DNA of 33,002 bases from an uncultured bacterium (GTDB lineage Bacteria > Bacteroidota > Bacteroidia > Bacteroidales > Bacteroidaceae), in the NCBI GenBank assembly GCA_946188155.1, contig CAMHUC010000043.1:1-33002 (forward strand), in the 5' to 3' direction. The translations under genes were made by a program, and so were the position numbers. Positions 15,600-24,896 of this stretch are shown here, piece by piece. The notes below the pieces were generated by a model. The model searched no databases. It was given only the letters and a program-made list of their open reading frames with translations, and was not told the DNA's origin. How positions within the stretch are numbered: the stretch's first letter is position 1; every line of letters begins with the position of its first letter.

Positions 15600-17039
15600 A
15601 TGACAGACAAACGCAGGAGAAATTATCAGTTTTTTAAACTACTTACGGCCGTCATTGTGATGTGCGGCATCTTGGAAGCGAGCGGGCAAACAGAGCGCTC
15701 GGCAAGTTTTAACGAGAAGTACAGCCTGAAGCAGGTGGTAGTGCTGAGCCGGCACAACATCCGCTCGCCGATGTCGGGGCCGGAGTCGGCACTGGGCCGC
15801 ATCACGCCCCACGAGTGGTTCCGATGGTCGTCGGCACCAAGCGAGCTCTCGCTGCGCGGCGGTGTGCTGGAGACGATGATGGGCCAGTACTTCCGCAAGT
15901 GGCTCGTCAGCGAGGGACTGATGCAGGAGAACGAGCTGCCCGAAGAGGGTGCCATGCGGTTCTACGCCAACTCCATGCAGCGCACCATCGCTACCGCCCA
16001 GTATTTCTCGAGCGGCATGCTGCCCGTGGCCAATGCCAGCATCGAGCACCACTACAGCGTGGGCACGATGGACCCGGTATTCTCGCCGGTCATCACCCGC
16101 GACGACGAGGCCTTCCGCCAGACGGTGATGCAGGAAATCTGCAACAGGTTCGGCAACGGCAGCGCAGCCGGTATCGGCGAAGCGATGAGGGCACAGTACA
16201 CACTGCTCGAGGATGTGCTCGACCTGCGCCAGAGTGCTGCCTGCCAGCAGGGCGACACCTGCAGCTTCAAGACCGACGACTCTGTCATCACGCTCACCAT
16301 GGGCAAGGAGCCGTCGCTGAAAGGGTCACTCAGCCTGGCCTGCAAGGCCGTCGACGCCCTCGTGCTGCAATACTATGAAGAGCCCGACGACAGCAAGGCT
16401 GCCTTCGGACACGACCTCAGCCCCCAAGACTGGCAGACGCTCTCGACCATCAAGGACTACTACGGCGACGTGCTCTTCACCTCGCCCACCCTGTCGACAA
16501 ACCTGGCCCACCCGCTGCTGAAGGAGATTCTCGCCGAACTGAAGAATGAGCAGCGCCGCTTCTCCTTCCTCTGCGGCCACGACTCCAACCTCGGCTCTGT
16601 ACTCGGTGCCCTCGGATGGGACGACTACAGCCTCCCGTTGTCTATCGAAAAGACACCCATCGGTGCCAAGCTCGTCATCGAGAAATGGAAAGGCACCGAC
16701 GGTCAGGAATACGTAGCGATGAACATGGTATACCAGAGCACCGACCAGCTGCGCCAGATGCCACTGCTCTCGCTCGACAACCCGCCAGTGGTCTACAGCA
16801 TGGAGCTCAAGGGGCTCGAAGCCAACGACGACGGCCTCTATCGCATGAAGGATTTCGAACAGCACTTCACGGAACGCATAGAAGCCAACGATGCCACTGC
16901 CAGCAGCATACGGAGCACGACATACGGCAGCAACCGTTCAGCAGCCGCAGTCTACAACCTCCAGGGTCAGCGGCTCGACAACGATACGCAAAATGCCGGC
17001 ATATACATCAAGAACGGCCAGAAGGTGGTATTAAAGTAG
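15600..17039 (+). CDS. Secreted histidine acid phosphatase
   Basis: The 479-residue protein begins with a basic stretch and a hydrophobic signal sequence (FFKLLTAVIVMCGILEASG, residues 11-29), so it is exported. The branch 2 histidine phosphatase signature appears as RHNIRSP at 51-57 (N where RHGxRxP has G), and the second catalytic block as CGHDSNLG near residue 325. Such enzymes release phosphate from phosphate esters, for example phytate or sugar phosphates, through a phosphohistidine intermediate. The C-terminus (VYNLQGQRL ... GIYIKNGQKVVLK) is the short beta-type tail found on many exported Bacteroidales proteins. The start is placed after the -7 element at 15563; frame upstream overlaps the HNH gene and is not used. 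Confidence 0.88.
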   Translation: MTDKRRRNYQFFKLLTAVIVMCGILEASGQTERSASFNEKYSLKQVVVLSRHNIRSPMSGPESALGRITPHEWFRWSSAPSELSLRGGVLETMMGQYFRKWLVSEGLMQENELPEEGAMRFYANSMQRTIATAQYFSSGMLPVANASIEHHYSVGTMDPVFSPVITRDDEAFRQTVMQEICNRFGNGSAAGIGEAMRAQYTLLEDVLDLRQSAACQQGDTCSFKTDDSVITLTMGKEPSLKGSLSLACKAVDALVLQYYEEPDDSKAAFGHDLSPQDWQTLSTIKDYYGDVLFTSPTLSTNLAHPLLKEILAELKNEQRRFSFLCGHDSNLGSVLGALGWDDYSLPLSIEKTPIGAKLVIEKWKGTDGQEYVAMNMVYQSTDQLRQMPLLSLDNPPVVYSMELKGLEANDDGLYRMKDFEQHFTERIEANDATASSIRSTTYGSNRSAAAVYNLQGQRLDNDTQNAGIYIKNGQKVVLK

Positions 17040-17043
17040 AACG

Positions 17044-17504
17044 ATGGTGAAATCGGTTATTCACAGCGAGATCGATCTGATGGGGCTGATACAGCAGATA
17101 GGCTTCCTGCCTATCGGCGCGACACGTACCCCAAGCCCGAAGAAGGCAGCATCGAGGAAGCCATCCTGCTGACGCTTCAGGAACAAGGCAGTCTGATAAC
17201 GCGTGAACTGCGTGCCGCCTGCGGATTTACGGGGCCCAAGATGCGCAGCAAGTTCGACGGATACGTCACCCAGCTGCAGATGGGTTGCTATATCGTGACA
17301 GAGGATTTCGTCTACCCACTCGACAAAAAGGGCAGAGAATACGGCTGGGGATGGTCGCTGCTGACCACTCCAGAGCTGCTGCTGGAAAGAGATTACTATT
17401 GCTGCGAACGGACGCCAGAAGAGTCGTATCAACACCTGTCCGACCACTTTCGCCAGCTACTGCCCCAAGCCTCTGAACAGCAAATCAAGAAACTCCTGAA
17501 ATGA
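17044..17504 (+). pseudogene. Broken second copy of the AlkZ-related gene
   Basis: The first 24 codons from ATG 17044 (IHSEIDLMGLIQQIGFLP) match the N-terminus of the gene at 6244. Compared with that gene, 208 bases are then missing, joining the GFLP codons at 17101-17111 directly to the YRR codons at 17112. As 208 is not a multiple of three the frame shifts, and the closely similar remainder (GSIEEAILLTLQEQG to the C-terminus) continues in another frame. It sits four bases behind the phosphatase gene, as the intact copy sits five bases behind SNF2. A shortened protein from an internal ATG at 17241 is conceivable but would lack half the domain. Confidence 0.85.
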
Positions 17505-17527
17505 ATCTTTAGACTTAGCCATCAGGA

Positions 17528-19552
17528 TCAGATGCCCGTAACCACGAAGCGGGCACCCTTGACATACTCCGGGTCGAGGATGATATTGTATCCCTTTGAG
17601 ACGGCAAGGCGGCGGGCCAGCGGCAAGCCGATGCCAAGGCTATGCTCATCGGCAGACAGGCGAACGAAGGGTTCAAAGATGCGCTCAGCATCAGCAGCAG
17701 GGATGACAGGCCCCTCGTTGCTGACGGATATAGCATAGGTGCCCTCGCCGTCAGCATCGCAGCTCATCAATACCGTTCCACCAGTGGCATACTTGTCGGC
17801 ATTGTCGAGCAGGCAGTTCAGCAGTTCATACAGCAGTGGAGGACTGGTATTGACCATCACATCATCGGGTACCGTGGTTCTGAACTCTATGGCCAACTTG
17901 CGGTTCTTGTCTATCAAAGAAGGTTGCAGGTCGTAACTGTCCAATATAGTGCGTGCCAATTCATTCAGTCCTATCCAGTCTTGTTTATGTGAAGGAACAT
18001 CGTCGCCATAGAGACTGAACAGGATGAGCTGATGTGTGGAGGTAGCCACGTGATAGGCATCACGGCTCACACCATTGCGCAACTGCATATATTCATCGTG
18101 CGGAATCTGGCCATTACTGTCGATAATCAGCTCTGCCGTGTTAATCAGAGTCAGTAGCGGGGAGCGCAGTGCACTGATGCAAATCTGCTTCTCTTCATCT
18201 GTGATGCCAGTCGAGCCTTTGGTATAGGAATCGAGCACAGGATCCATCAACGACTCTATGCTACGGGCGGCGGAAAGGATGTCCTTGTATCGCTTGGGGC
18301 GCTCCTCAATCTTCAGAAAGAAGTCCGGATTGTTGAAAATACGAGCATAGCTTTTCAGCACATTGACAGGCGACTTCAGTTTCTCCTGGATCGCCCTGAC
18401 AAAGGCGCGACGGATGGCCTGACTGGCTTCCGTGCGACGGCGGGCCTCCTGCAACTGAAGGTTCTGCTCCTTCAGACGCAGGTTCTTCTTGTGGCGATAG
18501 ACAAGCATACCTACAAGCAAACAGATGATAGCCAGCGCCATCAGTCCGACGACAAACAGCTGAACGCGCCGTGTCTCGGCCTTCTTCTGCTCTGCCTGGA
18601 ACAAATCAATGTCGTGCGAAAAATCAGCCAAATGCTGCTCCATCGACTCACGCTCGTCAACCAGTTCAAGACTATCCTTCAACTCTCTGGCGCGATAGGC
18701 CCGCTGCCAGTCGCCCATCTGCTCAAACACATTGATGCGCAGCTCCGTGGCCGTCAGGGGCACTTCGATGGAGTCGCACCAGGCGATGGCTTGCTGATAG
18801 TCTTTCTGCAACAGGTGGTGGCACACCATCACCTGCTCAAGGTTGGCTGCATTAAACTGTGCGGGCTGATGCTCGCGGATGCTGTCATACTTGTTGAAAT
18901 AACGATAGAATGCGGCACGGTCGTTCATCTTATTGGCAATGATACACCGATATCCCAGTACTCCGCTCTCGTACATCGGATTCTGAAGCATCTGCTGGGG
19001 GAGGCTGTCCAGACAGGCCATAGCCTCGGCAGGACGCTTGAAACTGAGCGACTGGGCCAGCGAGAGGTAAGCGTTGAACACGGCCACGGGGTCCTTTTCG
19101 GCATCGATGCCCCGAAGAGCACGACGGAAGTACTTCTCCCCCATCTCTGGCTGATTGCGACCATTATAGAAGAAGCCCAGCCCCATGTAGGCCAAATAGA
19201 GATACTGCTCCTGATGACGAACCTTGATGTCGTCTGTGAGGTGATGAATCTCGGTGAATGCACGATGGAACCGCTTGTGGTTCACCTCGTATATCACGAG
19301 ATTCATCCACGTGCGATAATACTTATCCCACTCCTTGCGCTGCTCCAGATAGCTGGAGTATGTCTTATGAGCCCCATAGAACTCGGTCACGTTGTCACTG
19401 GTCTGCGCCTGGTAAAGACGCTGCAGCAAGGCCTGCTCTTCTTCAGAAGGCTGCTGCGGCTTAGCCGCAGGCTTCTCCTGAGCAGAGAGGCATACACACA
19501 TCACCAGCATAACAGCGATGAAAACTATCTTTCTGAAATCTGACATAATCAT
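17528..19552 (-). CDS. Membrane histidine-kinase-like protein with TPR-type sensor region
   Basis: The 674-residue protein has a signal peptide or membrane anchor (FIAVMLVMCVCLSAQ), a long periplasmic helical region resembling tetratricopeptide repeats up to about residue 310, a transmembrane helix (LMALAIICLLVGMLVY), and a cytoplasmic part with dimerisation helices and a HATPase_c domain. The phospho-accepting histidine, normally in a SHEIRTP-like box, is missing: the place reads QEKLKSPVN. In the ATPase the N-box (LLDNADKY) and IFEPF are kept, but the G1 box reads SNEGPVIP instead of DxGxG. It may therefore be a non-catalytic or trans-acting sensor. No response regulator is adjacent. A second ATG two codons downstream is an alternative start. 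Confidence 0.85.
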   Translation of the reverse strand: MIMSDFRKIVFIAVMLVMCVCLSAQEKPAAKPQQPSEEEQALLQRLYQAQTSDNVTEFYGAHKTYSSYLEQRKEWDKYYRTWMNLVIYEVNHKRFHRAFTEIHHLTDDIKVRHQEQYLYLAYMGLGFFYNGRNQPEMGEKYFRRALRGIDAEKDPVAVFNAYLSLAQSLSFKRPAEAMACLDSLPQQMLQNPMYESGVLGYRCIIANKMNDRAAFYRYFNKYDSIREHQPAQFNAANLEQVMVCHHLLQKDYQQAIAWCDSIEVPLTATELRINVFEQMGDWQRAYRARELKDSLELVDERESMEQHLADFSHDIDLFQAEQKKAETRRVQLFVVGLMALAIICLLVGMLVYRHKKNLRLKEQNLQLQEARRRTEASQAIRRAFVRAIQEKLKSPVNVLKSYARIFNNPDFFLKIEERPKRYKDILSAARSIESLMDPVLDSYTKGSTGITDEEKQICISALRSPLLTLINTAELIIDSNGQIPHDEYMQLRNGVSRDAYHVATSTHQLILFSLYGDDVPSHKQDWIGLNELARTILDSYDLQPSLIDKNRKLAIEFRTTVPDDVMVNTSPPLLYELLNCLLDNADKYATGGTVLMSCDADGEGTYAISVSNEGPVIPAADAERIFEPFVRLSADEHSLGIGLPLARRLAVSKGYNIILDPEYVKGARFVVTGI

Positions 19553-19592
19553 TATATATAAGCAGTTTGTTTTCTCTCACAAAAAAGTGATG

Positions 19593-19624
19593 CAAAGGTA
19601 CAAAATAATTCCGATTCCTGCAAG
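19593..19624 (-). promoter_or_regulatory. Promoter of the kinase-like gene
   Basis: On the minus strand TACCTTTG (19600-19593) with a CTTG about 20 bases upstream (19624-19621). About 40 bases before the ATG at 19552. Confidence 0.55.
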
Positions 19625-19723
19625 GGCAAGAGCGATATAGGGCTTATTTTTGTTATTATTGAAACTATTTTTGCAGATTTTGCAAGTAGGGTGAAATAGG
19701 CCCCATTTCCTAATTTCGTCGTA

Positions 19724-19945
19724 TCACGCTTCCAATTTCGTCGTGTCGCGCATCCAGGATGTTACATTTTGTCCCATGCGCTGCTTGAAGGCCGCACCGA
19801 AGGTACTGTAGCTCTTGAAACCGCTCTCCTGAGCCAGTTGCTGAGCGGTGAACGGGCGCCCGCTGCCAACGGCCTCGCGATAGAGACGGACAAAACGTTC
19901 GATGCGCAGGTTGTTGAAAAAGAATCTTTTTTCAATGGATATTCG
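19724..19945 (-). pseudogene. AraC-family helix-turn-helix fragment
   Basis: The reverse strand encodes NNLRIERFVRLYREAV, then FTAQQLAQESGF and YSTFGAAFKQRMG, the second helix-turn-helix of an AraC/XylS regulator, ending at a TGA (19726-19724). The upstream sensory part of such a protein is not present, and no start or promoter fits. In Bacteroidetes this arrangement often lies at the end of a larger regulator, so this is a leftover 3' end. Confidence 0.7.
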
Positions 19946-19980
19946 AAAAAGAATATGTTCTAATGAACAAATTTTGTAGC

Positions 19981-20278
19981 CTACACCGTTTCCTTTAGTT
20001 CTATCTTGTGTTTGCTGGCTAACTTACGCAGATATTTCAGCTCTCTTTCTTCGACTTTCTTTTTGTAGATATTCTCTCCGTACTCCACATAATCTTCGCC
20101 ATTGGTGCAGACGTCGTAGTATCTTTCAGCCAGTTTCCGGCATGTGGCAGTGATGGCTATCGCCTTTCCTTTCTGTCCGGCAATTCTTGTAAGCATCTAT
20201 CTGCTCGATGATGCGGATTTTTTGCTTCTGAAGCAAACTTAACACCTCTTTCTTGCGGGCTTTCTGAGTTTTTTTCAT
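19981..20278 (-). pseudogene. IS110-like transposase remnant
   Basis: The reverse strand has two linked frames. The 3' one (19981-20196) encodes GKAIAITATCRKLAERYY ... EDYVEYGENIYKKK ... LKYLRKLASKHKIEL, similar in layout to the C-terminal end of IS110/IS116/IS902 transposases. The 5' one, from ATG 20278, encodes MKKTQKARKKEVLSLL and then runs out of frame near 20185. Neither is a full transposase, and the N-terminal catalytic domain is missing. Assignment rests on remembered family patterns. Confidence 0.45.
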
Positions 20279-20580
20279 AACTTTGCAGTCGATTAGAGAA
20301 TTAAACAATAAATGTGTGACGGGGGCTGGCTCCGTGGGCGAAGGGAATATATAAGCATTTTTCTAAGCGGGAACTCGTGGCAGGGCCACTCTCTCATCCA
20401 ATATTTGGAAGCGCCATCCACGGAAACCAGGTTATCTTACAGGGACTGGGCCACTAATGAAAATACGGCTACGCTGCCTGACTCCAGAAACACGCCACAA
20501 AAGTAATCAAAACTGACGGAATAACCAAGCCAAATAGCAACTGTTCAACAGAATTGGGATAAATTCTGATTAGTGGAGGT
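20279..20580. other. Intergenic stretch, no recognised gene
   Basis: A plus-strand TAACTTTG at 20278-20285 looks like a promoter -7 element. A short 64-codon frame follows from 20312 but has no recognisable features. The rest is unassigned and may be what remains of a deleted gene or element. Confidence 0.4.
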
Positions 20581-20588
20581 TATCTTTG
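20581..20588 (+). promoter_or_regulatory. -7 element of the alkylation repair gene
   Basis: TATCTTTG fits TAnnTTTG. A TTGGG at 20554-20558 is a weak upstream partner. Since transcription would begin near 20595, the in-frame ATG at 20573 cannot be used. Confidence 0.6.
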
Positions 20589-20596
20589 TACACAAA

Positions 20597-21403
20597 ATGA
20601 AAATGAAAATAAAGATGAAGACAACGGCAAGGGAGATAACAGCCTATATGGAGTCGCTGCGTGACGACGCGCAGCGCCGCGTGCTGATGCAGTTCTTCAA
20701 GACGGGGCCTGGCGAGTATGGCGAGGGCGATGAATTCTTAGGTCTCAAGGTGCCTCAGACGCGCACGGTGGTCAAAGCCGCCAAGGAGACGCCGCTCAGC
20801 GAAGTGCCGGAACTTCTGATGTCGCGCTGGCATGAGGTGAGACTCTGCGGACTGCTCATCATGGTAGCGCAGTTTGAGAAATCGGCCACAAAGCGTCTGG
20901 AGAATGATGCTGAAGCCATCCAAAAGCGCGATGAAATCGTGGAAATGTATCTGAAATATGCCGAACGGGCCAACAACTGGGACTTGGTAGACCTCTCGGC
21001 TCCGAAGATCCTTGGCCACTGGCTGCTGCTCCCCTCCCACCTGGGAGATAAAGTGGCGATACTCGACTCCCTGGCCACCAGCCCCTGCCTGTGGCGACAG
21101 CGCATGAGCATGGTATGCACCTGGAAGACCTCACAGCAGGGCGACCCTTCCTGGTGCCTGCGCTATGCCGAGAAGCACCTGCACCACCCTCACGACTTGA
21201 TGCACAAGGCCACGGGCTGGATGCTGCGCGAGATGGGCAAGCGATGCAGCATGGACCTGCTGCGCGATTTCCTTCGCCAGCACGCCCACGAGATGCCTCG
21301 CACCACACTCCGCTACGCCATCGAGAAGATGGCTGAAGCAGAGCGTAAAAGATGGATGACCTACACAGAGGTGACACCCTCAGATCAATTATCACCTGTA
21401 TGA
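20597..21403 (+). CDS. DNA alkylation repair protein, AlkD-like
   Basis: The 268-residue protein is built of the helical HEAT-like repeats of AlkD-type 3-methyladenine glycosylases. Seen features are EYGEGDEFLGLKVPQTR near residue 40, the RWHEVRLCGLLIM helix, NNWDLVDLSAPKILG in the middle (WD and the following acidic residues correspond to the AlkD base-binding site), and a basic C-terminal helix region. AlkD-family enzymes remove bulky N3- and N7-alkylated purines. The gene starts with closely spaced ATGs (20597, 20603, 20615); the promoter position at 20581 favours one of the later ones. It stands alone, convergent with the SIMPL gene. Confidence 0.88.
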   Translation: MKMKIKMKTTAREITAYMESLRDDAQRRVLMQFFKTGPGEYGEGDEFLGLKVPQTRTVVKAAKETPLSEVPELLMSRWHEVRLCGLLIMVAQFEKSATKRLENDAEAIQKRDEIVEMYLKYAERANNWDLVDLSAPKILGHWLLLPSHLGDKVAILDSLATSPCLWRQRMSMVCTWKTSQQGDPSWCLRYAEKHLHHPHDLMHKATGWMLREMGKRCSMDLLRDFLRQHAHEMPRTTLRYAIEKMAEAERKRWMTYTEVTPSDQLSPV

Positions 21404-21443
21404 TATTGTTTTGTCAGTCTGAATGGGCTGGGCTGGCTGTTGC

Positions 21444-22160
21444 TTAGTCTTTCAGCGAGTAGGTGACGGTGGTTACCACGCGTACCTTCTTGATGTAGGG
21501 AGTGTTCTCGTCTCGATTCTCGATAGAGAACTGGCCCTGGTCGGCACTCACGATCTTGTTCAGCTGCGAGTGGCTGTTCTCTGCAAACTGCTGGGCGGTC
21601 TTCTCGGCATTCTCGATGGCCTCCTGCATCATCTTGGGCTTCATCTCCTTGAACGATATGTATTCGTACTTCACGGGGTTCTCGTAGCCGCCGTCTACAA
21701 TGGCTACACCCTCCTTCAGCAGGTCGCCCTGCTTGGCGATGATGCTGCGCACCTGCTTCACGTTCTGAGAGGTCACCGTGATGACAGAGGTGACAATATA
21801 TCGGTAGGGCTGGTTTCGCTCTCCATATTCGCGGGCGTTCAGGTCAACCACCTGCGGGGCATTCACCGTCAGTTCAGCCTCCTTGATACCGTTTCGCAGC
21901 AGGAAGGCCTTGATCTTGCCCTGTGTCACCCCGATCTTGTTATACAGCTCAGGCAGGTCGTTGCCCAGCTCTTTCGATACGATGGGCCATGTCACCTTGT
22001 CAGCCTCCACCTCGCGCTCGGCGAGACCCTTCACATTGACCTTGCGGTCCTTGTTGGCAAAATTGTCAATACCAGCCTTGATGCTCCATCCAAGGCATAC
22101 GATGCCCAGCGCAATGAGGGCAGCAGCAATAATACGATTATCTTTCATACGCTCTATCAC
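21444..22160 (-). CDS. SIMPL-domain (DUF541) protein
   Basis: The 238-residue protein has one N-terminal transmembrane helix ([17 protein letters not shown]) and an extracytoplasmic domain of SIMPL/YggE type, with [18 protein letters not shown] opening the domain and conserved hydrophobic strands to the C-terminus. SIMPL proteins are envelope-associated and have been linked to stress responses, but the molecular role is unclear. An ATG at 22148 (MKDNRII) is an alternative start. The promoter lies at 22196-22227. Convergent with the AlkD-like gene. Confidence 0.88.
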   Translation of the reverse strand: MIERMKDNRIIAAALIALGIVCLGWSIKAGIDNFANKDRKVNVKGLAEREVEADKVTWPIVSKELGNDLPELYNKIGVTQGKIKAFLLRNGIKEAELTVNAPQVVDLNAREYGERNQPYRYIVTSVITVTSQNVKQVRSIIAKQGDLLKEGVAIVDGGYENPVKYEYISFKEMKPKMMQEAIENAEKTAQQFAENSHSQLNKIVSADQGQFSIENRDENTPYIKKVRVVTTVTYSLKD

Positions 22161-22195
22161 CTATTTTCATCTTGCTATAATTATAATCTATGCTG

Positions 22196-22227
22196 CAAAG
22201 GTAGTGAAAATCGAATGAAACACCAAA
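22196..22227 (-). promoter_or_regulatory. Promoter of the SIMPL gene
   Basis: On the minus strand TTTG (22227-22224) and TACCTTTG (22203-22196) are 20 bases apart, a good match to the Bacteroidetes consensus. Confidence 0.7.
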
Positions 22228-22299
22228 TTTCTTCGCTCATTTTTAATCTTAGCGGTGCTCAGGCGAGCAAGCCCGGAGTATTTGAGTATTTCTGATATG

Positions 22300-22379
22300 C
22301 CTCAGCAGATAGAAGCTCTTGGCTCGCTATCCACTGAGGCTTTGAATGTTAGTGGGTCAAGCGCCTGTCACCGTGACAT
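22300..22379 (+). repeat. Double-hairpin intergenic repeat, copy B
   Basis: First hairpin CCTCAG (22300) with CTGAGG (22334-22339), extended by GATAG/CTATC. Second hairpin GGGTCA (22354-22359) with TGACAT at 22374. About 48 bases before the repeat share sequence with the flank of copy F (a GAGCAAGC..GGAGTATTTGAGTATTTCTGA-type stretch). Located between the divergent SIMPL and pRiA4b ORF-3 genes. The remaining bases to 22537 hold no gene; a CCCC-AAAAT-GGGG mini-hairpin lies near 22470. Confidence 0.85.
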
Positions 22380-22537
22380 ATAGAACGTGTTAAAAAATCA
22401 GGAATTCTTTAACATGAACAGATTCTATACTATTGTCCTTGTCTTGAACCTTAGCTTTCCCAAATTCAACCCCAAAATGGGGAAGCAATTTCTTCACATT
22501 TTTATCTCAACAGGCTTATAGTCTCGGAAAAAATGCC

Positions 22538-22545
22538 TAATTTTG
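22538..22545 (+). promoter_or_regulatory. -7 element of the pRiA4b ORF-3 gene
   Basis: TAATTTTG fits TAnnTTTG. It lies downstream of an in-frame ATG at 22533, so translation should begin at the later ATG at 22599. No good TTTG is found upstream. Confidence 0.5.
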
Positions 22546-22598
22546 CAAATTGGAAGTACAACATAAGAAAAATAAGCAAGAAAAAATCATATACGACA

Positions 22599-24488
22599 AT
22601 GACAATACATCTGAAAATTCAGCTGAGGGGCATCAACAACCCTCCCGTGTGGCGAAAAATCGTCATACCAGGCAACTTCACGTTCGAAGAACTCCACAGA
22701 GCCATACAGGCAGACTTCGGATGGTTTAACGAGCACCTGTACCAATTCCAGGAAGAGCCTTACAGCCGAGGATGGGCCATCACTGACATTGAACGTAATG
22801 GCGACGGTTTTCGGCAGAGACCGCTCGATGCCTCCAAAACGAAGGTCGGGCAATTCCTGAAGGAAAAGAAGCTGAAGCAATTTATCTACCTTTACGACTT
22901 CGGCGACGACTGGGTTCACGACATCACCGTGGAGCGCATCGAGGAGGATGCCGACTGCAGCACCTGGCTCATACAAGGAGGCAGAGGCACCTGCCCGCCG
23001 GAGGACTGTGGAGGCCCCTTCCGCTATGAGTATATGAAGAAAGTGCTGCGCGAAGAGCCCGACAGCGAGGAGGCACAGGACTTTCGGGAGCGGTTGGGAC
23101 TGGAGGATGGTGAAGAGTTCGACCCTGATGGCTATGTAGAAAACTACATCGATGACCTTTGCGATGCCCCGGAACGGGATGACGAGGATGATTGGGACGA
23201 CGAGGATACCGTTGACAAGACAGACCCAGAGGCAGCTGAGGACACCACCCTGCTGGAATGCATGAGCTGGCTGAACCTGGGCACGCTGGAGGAATATGCC
23301 CACGACATGGGCTTCGAGATAGACCTGGACAAAGACGAGGACGGACGGCGCAAGGAACTGGCTGCGGAGATACTGAGTCATCCACGCGAACTGCTGGGCA
23401 TGCTGCCCGCCTACGACCTGACATTGATGAAGCAGCAACTGCAGAAACCCACCAAGGGCCATCTGCAACAAGTCTACAAGGACTTCGTCGACACCATCAT
23501 GGAGATGTACGGATTAGCCCGCAGGCAGCATGGCAAGGACGGAGAGGATTACATCCACATGCCTGCCGACCTGCTTGACGCCGTCAGGCCATACATCGAC
23601 GAGGTGATAGAGGACAAAGACGAGAATTTCCGTATGGACATGGAAACCCTCATTGAAGGCATCTGCAACATGTATGGACGCATCAGCCGGACCACCTTGA
23701 AGCAAATGCTGGTGAAGCTTGGGGCTGGTAGCAGCGAGGCGGTCAGCCAGCTGCTCGACATGTTAGAAGACAATTCCTTATCCATCAAGCGGATTTCCTA
23801 CGGCAACACGATATATGACGACCCGAAGAGCGACGATGACGTGTTCTACGCATCACCCTACGAATGGGATTTCTACAATGAACTCATGAAAGAGATAAGC
23901 AAGCACAACGATGTGACACCCGATTATCGCCTGCTCAATAATTTAGATGAGGCCCGGCTCGCCGGACAGAAGCCAATCCCCGAGGTTCCCAACGCCTACA
24001 GGGACACCTTTATGAACTTCCTCCAAAAGGAGTTGGAACTGGAAAAAGGCGATGCCCTACACGTCTGTCACGTACTCTGGTATCAGGCCCAGCATCAGGG
24101 CGAGGAGGGCAGCAATCCTCCTGAGGAGTATATGCTGGACGTACTGGATGCCTTGATGATAGACAAAGATTTTGAACCCGATCTATACGCCGAGGCCATG
24201 CGACAGATGGACTGCTTTCTGAACAACATGCCTCGCTGGCAACTCCGTGGGCACACGCCAGCCGAGACTGGCATCCTGATTTCCGACTTCGGCCATAAGG
24301 TTAAACACATAAACAATGTGATGAGCCGCCACCTCCGTCCTGCTGATGACGAGCCGAACTATATGAGCCCCTACGACTGGCTGGCTCCTAACAAGCCCTT
24401 CATCGCCACAAAGGCTCCAGGCCGCAACGATCCCTGTCCCTGCGGCAGTGGAAAGAAATACAAGAAATGCTGTGGAAGGGGGAACTAA
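22599..24488 (+). CDS. Plasmid pRiA4b ORF-3 family protein with C-terminal SEC-C motif
   Basis: From ATG 22599 the protein has about 629 residues. Residues 1-160 match the pRiA4b ORF-3 domain ([17 protein letters not shown], then [26 protein letters not shown] and [12 protein letters not shown]). A long middle region is acidic and helical and is not assigned. The last 25 residues hold a SEC-C zinc motif, [17 protein letters not shown], which binds zinc and is usually a protein or nucleic acid contact module. Function is unknown. Frame is open from 22533, but the -7 element at 22538 places the transcript start after it. Confidence 0.88.
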   Translation: MTIHLKIQLRGINNPPVWRKIVIPGNFTFEELHRAIQADFGWFNEHLYQFQEEPYSRGWAITDIERNGDGFRQRPLDASKTKVGQFLKEKKLKQFIYLYDFGDDWVHDITVERIEEDADCSTWLIQGGRGTCPPEDCGGPFRYEYMKKVLREEPDSEEAQDFRERLGLEDGEEFDPDGYVENYIDDLCDAPERDDEDDWDDEDTVDKTDPEAAEDTTLLECMSWLNLGTLEEYAHDMGFEIDLDKDEDGRRKELAAEILSHPRELLGMLPAYDLTLMKQQLQKPTKGHLQQVYKDFVDTIMEMYGLARRQHGKDGEDYIHMPADLLDAVRPYIDEVIEDKDENFRMDMETLIEGICNMYGRISRTTLKQMLVKLGAGSSEAVSQLLDMLEDNSLSIKRISYGNTIYDDPKSDDDVFYASPYEWDFYNELMKEISKHNDVTPDYRLLNNLDEARLAGQKPIPEVPNAYRDTFMNFLQKELELEKGDALHVCHVLWYQAQHQGEEGSNPPEEYMLDVLDALMIDKDFEPDLYAEAMRQMDCFLNNMPRWQLRGHTPAETGILISDFGHKVKHINNVMSRHLRPADDEPNYMSPYDWLAPNKPFIATKAPGRNDPCPCGSGKKYKKCCGRGN

Positions 24489-24760
24489 ATTAGCTGGTCT
24501 ATGTCACAGGGGTTACCGCCAGAATAAAATTGCTCAACAGGGAATATCAAGTCCCAATTCTTACGCCAGACAATGTTGCCATTCTCAAGAGTGAAGCGAT
24601 TGAACTTTTGAGGGTCGAGGTACTTGTCTCTGCATCAACCTCAAAATAGCCATGTGCAATGCGGTTTCTTGCTCCAATGACATCCCTCCATGGAATCTCG
24701 GGACGTTCTGGCAACAGTATCCCATCTGAATGTTCATCTATCTGCTTGATGCCTTCACCG
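24485..24760 (-). pseudogene. Remnant: HepT-like (DUF86) fragment joined to DUF2442 fragment
   Basis: Two broken genes are spliced on the minus strand. From 24760 to about 24640 the frame encodes IPWRDVIGARNRIAHGYFEVDAE, the RxxxxHxY region of HepT-like (DUF86) RNase toxins. At about 24628 the sequence switches, in another frame, to KYLDPQKFNRFTLENGNIVW and then KNWDLIFPVEQ, nearly the same as the C-terminal half of the DUF2442 gene at 29829-30083. Both are truncated and out of frame with each other. The DUF2442 end even overlaps the stop of the pRiA4b gene. Evidence of repeated gene gain and decay in this block. Confidence 0.75.
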
Positions 24761-24806
24761 ATACACAATATTCTGGAAACTTCCAAATGAATCATGGAAA
24801 AAGAAA

Positions 24807-24887
24807 CCTCAGCAGATAAAAACTCTTTGCGCTATATCCACTGAGGTTCCTAAATGCTAACGGGTCAGGTGCCTGTCACCGTGACCC
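24807..24887 (+). repeat. Double-hairpin intergenic repeat, copy C
   Basis: CCTCAG (24807) with CTGAGG (24841-24846), and GGGTCA (24862-24867) with TGACCC (24882-24887). The second hairpin holds an inner GTG..CAC pair. It begins 10 bases beyond the end of ART-like cassette 2. On the minus strand the first hairpin is followed by TTTCTTTTT, as in an intrinsic terminator for that cassette. Its flank from 24760 is duplicated at 25868. Confidence 0.88.
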
Positions 24888-24896
24888 ACCTGTATC

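Noticed and set aside
18491..19543. Plus-strand open frame opposite the kinase-like gene
   Set aside because: Antisense shadow without domain, promoter or context.
24760..24795. ATG at 24795 as the start of an intact HepT-like gene
   Set aside because: The first codons come from the duplicated promoter and repeat flank, and the frame is cut off by the DUF2442 fragment.
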